Part shown: piece after piece, positions 32,478 to 40,128 of the stretch
How the letters are laid out: each line of letters starts with the position of its first letter
Numbering within the stretch: position 1 is the first letter of the stretch
Source: Candidatus Eisenbacteria bacterium
GTDB lineage: Bacteria > Eisenbacteria > RBG-16-71-46 > SZUA-252
DNA length: 53,592 nt
Assembly: GCA_005893275.1 (NCBI GenBank)
Contig: VBOW01000067.1
Location: forward strand, 1-53,592
Direction of reading: 5' to 3'
Translations under genes and position numbers: made by a program
The notes under the pieces: generated by a model
What the model was told of the DNA's origin: nothing
Databases searched by the model: none
What the model saw: the letters and a program-made list of their open reading frames with translations, nothing else

Positions 32478-32648
32478 ACGGGGCTTGGCCTTGTCATCAC
32501 GAAGTCGCTGGTTCAGCGGATGGGTGGCCGGATCTCGATGGAAAGCGAGGGAGCCGGTCTGGGAACTCGCGTCACTCTGGCGTTCCCGGCCGGGCCGGCG
32601 GGCGCCCAGGTGAGGGCGGAGAGGGATCCATGTCTCAACGAATCCTGA
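32475..32648 (+). pseudogene. In-frame continuation of the histidine kinase after the TGA
   Basis: Immediately after TGA 32475-32477 the same frame gives TGLGLVITKSLVQRMGGRIS, then MESEGAGLGTRVTLAFPAG. These are the remaining G2 box and last strand of a HATPase domain, 56 codons to a TGA at 32646-32648. No base is missing. The natural 3' end overlaps the next gene's ATG (32630), as expected in an intact operon. A single G-to-T change (GGA to TGA) explains the interruption. Confidence 0.75.
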
Positions 32649-33058
32649 TCGTCGAAGACGACCCGATGAACGCGAAGCTCTTCCAGCTCGTCCTGACGCG
32701 AAAGGGAAACTACACGATCCAGATCACCGAGGATCCGTCCTTCGTGATCCGGGAGATCCAGGCCGGCACCGTGGATCTCGTGATCATGGACGTGTCCCTT
32801 TCGAACAGTCAGCTCGAGGGATTGCCGGTGGACGGCTTGCAGATCACGCGGCGGCTGAAGAGAGACCCGACGACGCGCCACGTGCCGGTGCTCCTGGCCA
32901 CGGCGCACGCCATGAAGGGCTCCAAGGAGAAATTCCTCAAGGAGTCCGGTGCGGACGATTACATCTCGAAGCCGATCGTGAGCGCGGACGAGCTGCTCCG
33001 CCGGATCGAAACGTTGATCTCCAAGAGGGGCCATGCCGTTCCACCTGCTGATCGTTGA
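32630..33058 (+). CDS. Single-domain response regulator (CheY/DivK-like)
   Basis: 142 aa. A receiver domain only: acidic cluster ILIVEDDPMN, phospho-acceptor Asp54 (LVIMDVSLS), switch Thr91 (LLATAH), Lys114 (YISKPI). There is no output domain. An insertion after the phospho-site (SNSQLEGLPVDGLQI) is typical of polar-localisation or cell-cycle type receivers such as DivK relatives. ATG 32630 has GGAGAGGG upstream. It overlaps the full-length kinase frame by 19 nt and the next gene by 26 nt. It is the probable phosphate acceptor of the kinase or of the DHp protein. Confidence 0.88.
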   Translation: MSQRILIVEDDPMNAKLFQLVLTRKGNYTIQITEDPSFVIREIQAGTVDLVIMDVSLSNSQLEGLPVDGLQITRRLKRDPTTRHVPVLLATAHAMKGSKEKFLKESGADDYISKPIVSADELLRRIETLISKRGHAVPPADR

Positions 33059-33731
33059 CGACGAGGCGCACAGCCGGAAGCTCCTGAGGATGGTGCTACG
33101 CCAGGGGGACTACGCCTTCACGGAGGCGGAGAGCGGGCAGGAAGCGCTCGAGATCATGGAGCGTCAGAGGGTCGACCTCCTCGTTCTCGACCTCATGATG
33201 CCGCACCAGAACGGCTTCGACGTCATCATCGCCATGAGGAAGAGCGAGACGCTCGCGAGGATCCCCTTCATCGTGGCGAGCGCGTCGACCGCCCAGGACG
33301 ATATCCAGCGGAGCCTGGAGCTGGGAGCGATCGATTACTTCACGAAGCCGCTATCCGAATGCGACATCCGGTTCCAGATCCCGCTCAAGGTGAGGAACGC
33401 GATCGCGCTCCATCAGGCTTCCGAGGAACGGTTGCGGATCGAGCGGATGAAGGCGGTCTCGGCCATGGCCGTGGCCTTGAATCATGAGATCAACAATCCT
33501 CTGCAAGTGATCCAGGGGAACGCCCAGCTCCTCAACGTTCACCCCGGACTGCCCCCCGACGCCCGCGACAAAGTGGCACGGATCCGCGCGGCCACCGACA
33601 CGGTCGCCGGACTGACCCAGCGCATCGCGGCCCTTCGCGACATCGTGACGGTGGACTATCCCGCGGGGAACAAGGGCACCGTGCCGATGGTCAACTTCGA
33701 GGCTTCCGCCGCGGCGGGGAAGAAACCCTAG
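33033..33731 (+). CDS. Receiver domain fused to a histidine-kinase DHp domain without ATPase
   Basis: 232 aa. The receiver is at 1-118 (LLIVDDE, Asp53 in LVLDLMMPHQNGF, Lys105 in YFTKPL). A short helix leads to a DHp with His151 in ALNHEINNPLQVIQGNAQLL, the NtrB/hybrid-type H-box. Only about 80 residues follow the His, enough to complete the two-helix dimer but not an ATPase. The convergent gene begins 17 nt after the stop, leaving no room for one. It may act as a phosphotransfer or docking protein for the two neighbouring signalling proteins. It overlaps the preceding receiver by 26 nt. Confidence 0.85.
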   Translation: MPFHLLIVDDEAHSRKLLRMVLRQGDYAFTEAESGQEALEIMERQRVDLLVLDLMMPHQNGFDVIIAMRKSETLARIPFIVASASTAQDDIQRSLELGAIDYFTKPLSECDIRFQIPLKVRNAIALHQASEERLRIERMKAVSAMAVALNHEINNPLQVIQGNAQLLNVHPGLPPDARDKVARIRAATDTVAGLTQRIAALRDIVTVDYPAGNKGTVPMVNFEASAAAGKKP

Positions 33732-33748
33732 CCCCCGGACGTCGCTTC

Positions 33749-34387
33749 CTACCCGAGCCCCACCATCGGGTAGATCCAGTCCAAGATCAGGAAGTTGAGG
33801 CGGCCGATGAGGAGCGCCACGCGCCCCATCACGGTGAAGCCGAACGCGGCTCCGAAGGAGATCATGAGGAACCAGATTCCCAGGCGCGCGACGCGCCTCG
33901 TGACTTGGTCCTGCTCCTTGGAGAAGAAGAAGTAGATCAGCACGCTGAAGACGCCCAGGGCGAAAATCAGGGAATAGAAGATCGTGTGCGAATCGAAGTG
34001 CGTGAGCGGAACGATCGCCCTCGCGAGCTGTGGGAGCACTTCGCCGTGGATTCTGCGCGTGAAATCGAGCCCGATGTAATACGCGACGTAGATCGAAAGC
34101 GCGAAGCGTGAGATCCAGGCGATCTTGGGCACGTACCGCATGTAGAGAAGGACGCCGAGCAGCCCCGGAACCAAGAGATCCCAATTCTGCCGGAAGTCCT
34201 GAAACAGAGGCTGGATGAGGTTCGGCACGAGCGTCTGATTCAGCGTAACCCCGATGAAGTAGCCGAGGGAGATGCCCGCGAAGAGGCTCTCCGCGAACCG
34301 GAAAAGGGGATTGTCCTTGTAGAGAAAGCTCATGCACGCGAGCGTGAGGAGCGCGGCGATCCAGGTTTCGAGGCCCGGAATATGCAC
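33749..34387 (-). CDS. Polytopic membrane protein of the four-gene unit (about 6 TM), unknown function
   Basis: 212 aa, about six to seven TM helices, starting WIAALLTLACMSFLYKDNPLF and RFAESLFAGISLGYFIGVTL. Between helices are short polar loops with conserved-looking charged motifs (YKDNPLFRFAES; MRYVPKIAWISRF). It ends LDWIYPMVGLG. The start is GTG 34387, with AAGGGAG 10 nt upstream, 2 nt after the previous gene's stop. It is the last gene of the unit and converges on the receiver-DHp gene. I do not recognise a described family. Confidence 0.75.
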   Translation of the reverse strand: MHIPGLETWIAALLTLACMSFLYKDNPLFRFAESLFAGISLGYFIGVTLNQTLVPNLIQPLFQDFRQNWDLLVPGLLGVLLYMRYVPKIAWISRFALSIYVAYYIGLDFTRRIHGEVLPQLARAIVPLTHFDSHTIFYSLIFALGVFSVLIYFFFSKEQDQVTRRVARLGIWFLMISFGAAFGFTVMGRVALLIGRLNFLILDWIYPMVGLG

Positions 34388-34389
34388 CG

Positions 34390-35268
34390 CTAGGCTCCCT
34401 TCCTCTGCGCCGCGCGCCGGCTAAGGTACGCGACGTTCCCGATCAAGATGAACAGGATGATGACCGCGTGGGTCACCGCTTGCCCGTCCATTCCTTTGGT
34501 CGCGGTGAATCCACGGGTGCTTTGGTAAAAGCGCGCCAGGTCCGGGTAGCGCGCCGCGAGCAGCTTCTCGTACTCGGCCGCTCCCTTCATGCCCCCCAGC
34601 ATGCCCACGAGCTGGCCCGCGTTCAGGTAGGCGTAGTACTTCGGAGCGCTCACCGCCGTGGGTCCGATGATGACCGGGGTTCCGATCTGGGAGTGGACCT
34701 GGGTGATCCACCACTCCCCGATGATGCCCGTCGCGGCCGTGAAGACGAGCTGTACCTGCCGGATACTACGGAGCCCTTGCATCATGGGAACCTGTGCGAG
34801 TGGCCTCCCCTTCACGTCCGTCGGGAACGCTCCCGCAATATCCTCGCCCAAGCGCCTCATCACCGCGGAGGCCCCGTCCTTGTAACCCAGGTTCACGTAC
34901 TCCTCGCCGTAGCGCAGGTTGGGAAACTCGGCGGTCACTTTCGCGAGCGAATTGGTCGCGAGACCCAGGCCTCCCAGCGGATAGAGCGCACATACGATCA
35001 CCCGGATCTTTTTCGTGAAGCATTGGCGCATGATCGCTTCAGCCATGGGATCGTTCTCGGGGGCGGAGGACGGACCGTAATCGAAGGAGACCCAGACGTA
35101 GTCCCCCGGCTTCAGCGATTCGATGTAGTCGAAGGCCGCGCGGGTCGAGCCGGTTGTCGTGACGGGGAGCCCGATCGGCAGGACGATCGGGGTGCCGACG
35201 CAGATCAGCACGAACAAGAAGATCCATCGCCGATCGAGGCCCAGGAGCTTGTCGACCATCCCCGCCAT
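34390..35268 (-). CDS. Twin-anchored alpha/beta protein of the four-gene unit, unknown function
   Basis: 292 aa. An N-terminal TM helix (about 14-36, WIFLFVLICVGTPIVLPIGL) and a C-terminal TM helix (about 268-285, HAVIILFILIGNVAYLS) flank a soluble domain of about 230 residues, probably extracytoplasmic. That domain starts GDYVWVSFDYGPSSAPENDP and has Rossmann-like alternating strands (KKIRVIVCALYPLGGLGLA; VQLVFTAATGIIGEWWIT; PVIIGPTAVSAPKYYAYLNA). ATG 35268 has GAGAGGGG upstream and lies 1 nt after the previous stop. The fold suggests ligand binding, but no catalytic motif is evident. Confidence 0.75.
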   Translation of the reverse strand: MAGMVDKLLGLDRRWIFLFVLICVGTPIVLPIGLPVTTTGSTRAAFDYIESLKPGDYVWVSFDYGPSSAPENDPMAEAIMRQCFTKKIRVIVCALYPLGGLGLATNSLAKVTAEFPNLRYGEEYVNLGYKDGASAVMRRLGEDIAGAFPTDVKGRPLAQVPMMQGLRSIRQVQLVFTAATGIIGEWWITQVHSQIGTPVIIGPTAVSAPKYYAYLNAGQLVGMLGGMKGAAEYEKLLAARYPDLARFYQSTRGFTATKGMDGQAVTHAVIILFILIGNVAYLSRRAAQRKGA

Positions 35269-35269
35269 G

Positions 35270-36070
35270 TTATTCCCCTCTCCCCAACCCGAGATAGCCG
35301 CGCTCGATCCCGAGGATGACCCGGATCGCCATCGAGGATGCGCCGAGCGCCGCGCCGATGATGATCCCGGACTGAGCAGCGCCGTTCGGCGTGTCCATGA
35401 TCCACTCCGTCAGCTTCCCGAGCGCCTGGGTGGCGGCCGCGGCCGCCGGGTGGAGCGGCGGGAACGGCGCCGCCAGGAAATCGAGAAGGGGAACGCGCCC
35501 CGCCATGACGACCCCGCCCGCGAGCAGAAGGATCGTCGCCTCGGTGTTCCTGGCCCGAAACGCCCGGAACGCGGCGGACGCCATGAAGAACGCGAGAAGC
35601 GCGAAGATCGTGGACTGGAGCGGCTGAAAGAATTGATCCTGGATCCACTTGAATGGCGTCGGCGTTCCGTCCGCCAGGAAGGTGATCCCCTTGCGTGACA
35701 TCGCGCCATAAATCCCCGAGCCTCCCGTGACGAAGAGCCCGAGCAGAAGGACGATGGAGAAGGGCCATCCGGATTCGCGCCGCGCGACCTTGCGCGTGCT
35801 GTTCTGGAGGACGTTCACCACCCCGAGCAGAATCGCGAAGGCGTAGACGATGATGAGCCATTGGTCGAGCCGTGGGCTCATCCCGGTCGGGCCGGAGAGG
35901 AATTTCTTCGGGACGTAGAGCGAGATGATCGGGATCGCGCCGGCGAAGAAGCCCACGAAGAGCGGGAGCCTCGCCCTGAGTCCGGGGGAGCCGATCCCGA
36001 GAGCGATGCCAACGACCGGGATGATCGCGAAGAGGAAGACGAGAGCAACGCGGCCGAATTCGAGATTCAT
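35270..36070 (-). CDS. Polytopic membrane protein of the four-gene unit (about 8 TM), unknown function
   Basis: 266 aa with about eight TM segments (VALVFLFAIIPVVGIALGIG at the start; LPLFVGFFAGAIPIISLYVP; LIIVYAFAILLGVVNVLQ; FSIVLLLGLFVTGGSGIYG). A central loop has FKWIQDQFFQPLQSTIFALL, and a C-terminal helix is followed by LGIERGYLGLGRGE. ATG 36070 has GGAG upstream. It is spaced 22 nt from the FN3-bearing gene and 1 nt from the twin-anchored gene, so the three are certainly co-transcribed. No known transporter signature is visible. Confidence 0.75.
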   Translation of the reverse strand: MNLEFGRVALVFLFAIIPVVGIALGIGSPGLRARLPLFVGFFAGAIPIISLYVPKKFLSGPTGMSPRLDQWLIIVYAFAILLGVVNVLQNSTRKVARRESGWPFSIVLLLGLFVTGGSGIYGAMSRKGITFLADGTPTPFKWIQDQFFQPLQSTIFALLAFFMASAAFRAFRARNTEATILLLAGGVVMAGRVPLLDFLAAPFPPLHPAAAAATQALGKLTEWIMDTPNGAAQSGIIIGAALGASSMAIRVILGIERGYLGLGRGE

Positions 36071-36092
36071 GGCGTCTCCGCGCCCCGGGCGG

Positions 36093-37304
36093 TCATTGGG
36101 TCTTGAACAGAGCCGCGACCCAGGTCGCGCCCAGGCTCGCCGCGATGATCCCGGCGATCCCGAGCAGGATGACGATCGCCTTCGCGATGTCCTGCCCGCG
36201 CATCGAACCCAGGAGAACGGGCTCGCGGGTCAAGTAGGCGCTCGCCGCGTAGAGCTCTTCGCCGATCAGGGTGTAATCGCACGTCGCGACGAAAAACGGG
36301 AGCTGGGTCGGGTCCGCCTGGCCGGCAATCTGGATCGCCCCGGTCGACTGCCCCGTCTCCGCCAGGATCAGCGACTCCGCGAAGAAATAACCGATGAGAA
36401 AAATCGCGGCCGGCCGCTCGCGGATCATCCTCGCCGAGACAGCAGCGGTGAACGCGAACTGATCGTAGGTCACGTAGTTCACCATCTCTTCGCGGTAGAG
36501 GTCCGGCCTTCCCTCCGCGAGATAAGCCCCGCGAACGGCCTCCCGCGCCGAGGCGAAGGTGAGCGGATCCTTGTTTGGAACGTCGAGGTCGGTCCCGTAC
36601 CGCGCCGTGGCGCGCGCCACATGCCCCAGGATCGCGATCGACGCGATCGTCTGGATCTCGTCCATGCTCTGGACCCCGGGCACGTAGAGCACCTTCTTGC
36701 CGATCTCCGTGGCGCGGCCGATCGCCTCGTCCACCGCATTCAGCCCCGCGATCCGCCGGATGAAGATCTTCTTCCCGGATTTGGCGGCGGCGATCGATGC
36801 CAGCAAGATCACCAAGAAGAGCACTGAAGCGATGAAGGAGTTGGTCTTCTCAGGCCGGAACCAGTTGTCGTGCGAGGCGACCGGGTCGCTCACGACCGGC
36901 GGGCCGGCGCTGGAGGTATCGGCTGCCGAGACCGTGCGGATCTCGTATCGGTAGACGGTGCCGTCCTTCGCGGTGGTGTCCACGTAGCGCCCCACGCCGG
37001 GCTTCACCATTTCGATCTCGCTCCAGTCGTACGCGGGCGGCACGGCGCGGCGGATCTGGAGCCTCGCGCTGTCGCCGAGCCCGGGCGGATCCTTCCAGGT
37101 GAGAAGGATTGCGTTCCCCGAATCACCCGGACGATCCCCGGCGGTGAAGGAGGTCGGTGCCGGAAGGTCCGCGGGGGCGGCGGGGGATACCTCGGGCGCT
37201 ACGGCGAACGCGGAGCGCAAAAGGAGGACGAGAAGCGACGCGGTGAGCGGCGCTGCGAAGGACGGAACGCGCGCGGACGCGCGGCTCAGAACGCCGGTTC
37301 GCAT
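36093..37304 (-). CDS. FN3-bearing membrane protein, DUF6754-like, first gene of the four-gene membrane unit
   Basis: 403 aa. Signal sequence or TM at about 18-36. A fibronectin type III-like domain spans about 48-135 (NAILLTWKDPPGLGDSARLQI, cited in part; RYEIRTVSAAD). A TM helix at about 152-174 is followed by a cytoplasmic-looking domain with IRRIAGLNAVDEAIGRATE, KKVLYVPGVQSMDEIQTIAS and ARMIRERPAAIFLIGYFFAE. A last TM helix is at about 375-397. The VDEAIGRATE...LYVPG block recalls the family catalogued as DUF6754 (from memory, unchecked). Function unknown. The gene lies 10 nt after the methyltransferase. No clear Shine-Dalgarno precedes ATG 37304. Confidence 0.75.
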   Translation of the reverse strand: MRTGVLSRASARVPSFAAPLTASLLVLLLRSAFAVAPEVSPAAPADLPAPTSFTAGDRPGDSGNAILLTWKDPPGLGDSARLQIRRAVPPAYDWSEIEMVKPGVGRYVDTTAKDGTVYRYEIRTVSAADTSSAGPPVVSDPVASHDNWFRPEKTNSFIASVLFLVILLASIAAAKSGKKIFIRRIAGLNAVDEAIGRATEIGKKVLYVPGVQSMDEIQTIASIAILGHVARATARYGTDLDVPNKDPLTFASAREAVRGAYLAEGRPDLYREEMVNYVTYDQFAFTAAVSARMIRERPAAIFLIGYFFAESLILAETGQSTGAIQIAGQADPTQLPFFVATCDYTLIGEELYAASAYLTREPVLLGSMRGQDIAKAIVILLGIAGIIAASLGATWVAALFKTQ

Positions 37305-37314
37305 CGGCGCGAGA

Positions 37315-38337
37315 CTATGAGACGCCGGCGGAGGGTGTCAACACGGGTTTTCGCCCCCGAAGCCGCATGATCGGCCAGACGTAGACGGAGAGAGGGGGTA
37401 GGAGCGAGCAGAAGAAGCGAAGGACGTCCTTCACCCACTGGCGCGGATTGTTCTCGATCTTCCTCGAAAAAAAGGCGGGAAGCAGCTCCGGCTTGAGCCC
37501 CGCCTCCCGAAACTTCCGCATGAGCCAGAAGGGGCTCAGCTCCCGCTCGGGGTATTGACCATCGATCGGATGCCGGTAGAGAAAGGCGGGACGGGCGCTG
37601 ATGAGGCGAGATTCCCGGTATTCCCGGACCGCGCTCAAAATCTCCTTCCCGACCAAGCCCCGCGTGAGCCGGGCCGCTTCGAGCAACTCGTTTCCCGTGA
37701 TTTGCGGAAAATGCTCTTCGATGAGCGCCAAACGGGCGGCGAAGTAGGGCCCGTTGGGTTCCGCTTCCATTTGGCGCCATCCCCGCCGGCGCCTGGGGCG
37801 CGCGGGCAGGTAAAGGGAATTGTTTTCATCGCTCAGGAAGAAGACGCCTCCCGGCCGGAGCAGGCGGTGCGCCTCGGCCAGAAATCCTTCCAGATCGCGC
37901 ACGTGAGAGATGACGCAGTTCGCCATCACCCCGTCGAAGCTCGCCGAAGGGAATTGCATCGCGATGCCGTCTCCATATTTCGATTCGAAGTTCGTCATCG
38001 GAGGATCCATGCGCTCGGCCAAGTACCGGCCCACTTCGACCATGTCCTGATCGATTTCGGTCGCGACGACACGGCGCGCCCCGTACATCGCCACGAGAAG
38101 CGCCTCGAGCCCGAAGCCCGCGCCCAGGTCAAGGACGTCTTTGCTCTCCGCCTCGAGATAGCGGTACATGTCGCGCGCCTTCTGGAAGAGATGCTCGATC
38201 CGGGGGGGATTCCGTATAATGCGGAGGTACGTGTAGTACGTCAGGAAGTATTCGGGGAACTGCGCGCGAATCCCCTCGTCGCTCTGCATGAGAATCGCGC
38301 GCAGCGAGGCGAGACGGCGCTCGGCCAGAGACGCCAC
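37315..38337 (-). CDS. Class I SAM-dependent methyltransferase
   Basis: 340 aa. Motif I is VLDLGAGFGLEALLVA (near 88), followed by VVATEIDQDMVEVGRYLAE (motif II, acidic), SFDGVMANCVISHVRDLEGF (motif IV/V) and LLRPGGVFFLSDENNS. An extended C-terminus (from about 190) carries arginine-rich and hydrophobic segments, including SLLPPLSVYVWPIMRLRGRK near the end, which may sit at the membrane. Substrate unknown. The gene lies 16 nt after the GAF/sigma-54 regulator and 10 nt before the FN3 membrane gene, so it belongs to that operon. Confidence 0.82.
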   Translation of the reverse strand: MASLAERRLASLRAILMQSDEGIRAQFPEYFLTYYTYLRIIRNPPRIEHLFQKARDMYRYLEAESKDVLDLGAGFGLEALLVAMYGARRVVATEIDQDMVEVGRYLAERMDPPMTNFESKYGDGIAMQFPSASFDGVMANCVISHVRDLEGFLAEAHRLLRPGGVFFLSDENNSLYLPARPRRRRGWRQMEAEPNGPYFAARLALIEEHFPQITGNELLEAARLTRGLVGKEILSAVREYRESRLISARPAFLYRHPIDGQYPERELSPFWLMRKFREAGLKPELLPAFFSRKIENNPRQWVKDVLRFFCSLLPPLSVYVWPIMRLRGRKPVLTPSAGVS

Positions 38338-38353
38338 TAGGCTTCGTCCGTCC

Positions 38354-40036
38354 CTAGCCGGCCGGTTCGTTCAAGACCCGCGAGCGGCGGATGCCGTGCG
38401 AGTTCATCCGATTGTGCAGGTGTTGTCGGCTCACGCCGAGCGCGCGCGCGGCCCGCGACACGTTCTGGTCGCATTGGCGCAACGCCTCGCGGATCGTATC
38501 GGCCTCGACCGCGTCCAGGGTCTCACGCAGGGTGTGCTGCCCGTCCCAGCGCCGTGTCACCGGAGCGCCGAGTCCGAAGAGCGACGGCTCGAGCGCCGCT
38601 CCCTCGTCGGCGAGCGCCACGGCGCGCGCCATGGCGTTCTCCAGCTCCCGGACGTTCCCGGCCCAGGGGTGCCGGAGCAATAGCTCCCGCGCCTCGGGGG
38701 TAAGCCCGCGGAGCTTCCGCTGCTGTTGCTTCGCGAACTGGTCGAGGAAATGCTGCGCGAGCAGGAGCACGTCCTCCCCGCGCTCCCGGAGGGGCGGAAC
38801 ATCGATCGGCACGACGTTCAGTCTGTAAAAGAGATCCTGGCGGAAGCGTCCGCCCTCGACTTCGCCCTTCAAGTCGCGGTTCGTCGCCGCAACCAGCCGC
38901 ACGTCCACCTTGCGCGAGATCGTGTCGCCGACGCGGCGGATGTGGCCGTCTTGGAGGACGCGAAGGAGCTTCACCTGTAAGGAGGCGGGCATCTCTCCGA
39001 CCTCGTCGAGGAAGATCGTGCCGCCGTCCGCGGCCTCGAAGAGCCCGATCCGATCCTCCGCCGCGCCGGTGAAGGCGCCCTTCTTGTAGCCGAACAGCTC
39101 GCTCTCGAGGAGATTCTCGGGGAGGGCCCCGCAGTTCACCGCGACGAAATTCTTGTCGCGACGCGGTCCGTTCATATGGATCGCGCGCGCGATCAGCTCC
39201 TTTCCGGTGCCGGTCTCGCCCTGCACCAGCACGGAGACCTGCGTCGGGATGACCTTCTCCAGCAGCTCGATGACGCGGAGCATCTTGGGGCTCCGGCCGA
39301 CGAGGAGTCCGTAGCGGAAATCCTCCTTGAGCGCGCGGCGAAGGTTTTGATTCTCGATTTCGAGGCGGCTCTTCGAATCCTTGAGCGCCTCGTGCATCCT
39401 CGCGTTTTCGAGCGCCACCGAGCAGAGCGCCCCGAATCCCTCGAGAAGGGTGATGCTGTCGGGAGTGAACTCGTGGGTGATGGAATGGGAGTCGATGTAG
39501 AGCACGCCGAGCACGCGCCCGGAGTTCAGGATGGGAAGCGCCACCACGGTGCGGAGCGAGAGCTCGCGGACGCTCTTTCGGTCCTGAAAGAGCGACGAGC
39601 CCACGGCGTCGGGAACCCACACTGTCTCGCGGCGGTGGGCCGCCTCTTCGGCGATCCCCCAGGAGATATTGAATTCATCGGAAGGAAGGGTGCTCTCGTC
39701 TTTGTTGCGCGCGACTTCGAAGTGGAGCTTTCCGTCGTCGTGCATGAGCATCAGGAATCCGCGATCGGCATCCGCGACTTGGATCACGGCGTCGACGACG
39801 CGGATCAGAAGCTCATTGAGATCGAGGGTGCCCGTGACCGAGCGCGCCGCTTGCAGCACGTGCGTGATGCGGTCGAGATCGGATACGACACGTGATCGGG
39901 ATGGAGACCTTGGTTCGGCGAGAAGTTCGCGTTCCCACTGCGTCAAGCCCCTGCTGAGTCTCTCAAGAGGGTCGATCTCGGGCATTTCGGACGCGCTGGG
40001 ATCCCTCGGCTGAGACGGATCTGGACGCTGCGTCAT
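38354..40036 (-). CDS. GAF-domain sigma-54-dependent transcription activator
   Basis: 560 aa. A GAF sensor spans about 50-200 ([41 protein letters not shown]), followed by a short coiled coil. The AAA+ domain has Walker A GETGTGKE at 273, GAFTGA near 320, and Walker [14 protein letters not shown]. The Fis-type HTH lies at about 525-555 ([19 protein letters not shown]). ATG 40036 is preferred: the predicted transcription start is near 40093, and the longer frame would begin upstream of the promoter. It heads a unit with a methyltransferase and four membrane proteins and borders the polysaccharide locus, so either may be its target. GAF ligand unknown. Confidence 0.92.
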   Translation of the reverse strand: MTQRPDPSQPRDPSASEMPEIDPLERLSRGLTQWERELLAEPRSPSRSRVVSDLDRITHVLQAARSVTGTLDLNELLIRVVDAVIQVADADRGFLMLMHDDGKLHFEVARNKDESTLPSDEFNISWGIAEEAAHRRETVWVPDAVGSSLFQDRKSVRELSLRTVVALPILNSGRVLGVLYIDSHSITHEFTPDSITLLEGFGALCSVALENARMHEALKDSKSRLEIENQNLRRALKEDFRYGLLVGRSPKMLRVIELLEKVIPTQVSVLVQGETGTGKELIARAIHMNGPRRDKNFVAVNCGALPENLLESELFGYKKGAFTGAAEDRIGLFEAADGGTIFLDEVGEMPASLQVKLLRVLQDGHIRRVGDTISRKVDVRLVAATNRDLKGEVEGGRFRQDLFYRLNVVPIDVPPLRERGEDVLLLAQHFLDQFAKQQQRKLRGLTPEARELLLRHPWAGNVRELENAMARAVALADEGAALEPSLFGLGAPVTRRWDGQHTLRETLDAVEADTIREALRQCDQNVSRAARALGVSRQHLHNRMNSHGIRRSRVLNEPAG

Positions 40037-40099
40037 CGTTCCACCCACCCTTGGTTTGACCGGCAGGGCAAGGTTGCGCCCTACACCTTGCGCCATGTC

Positions 40100-40128
40100 A
40101 GAATACAAGTGTAAAAACACTTTGTCAA
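40100..40128 (-). promoter_or_regulatory. Sigma-70-type promoter with inverted repeat filling the spacer
   Basis: On the minus strand TTGACA (40123-40128) is followed by exactly 17 nt and then TATTCT (40100-40105). The spacer contains AAGTGT-TTTT-ACACTT (40107-40122), a perfect 6-bp inverted repeat that would place a repressor between -35 and -10. The -35 box overlaps the stop codon of the MraY/WecA-type gene. The predicted leader to ATG 40036 is about 57 nt. Confidence 0.7.
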
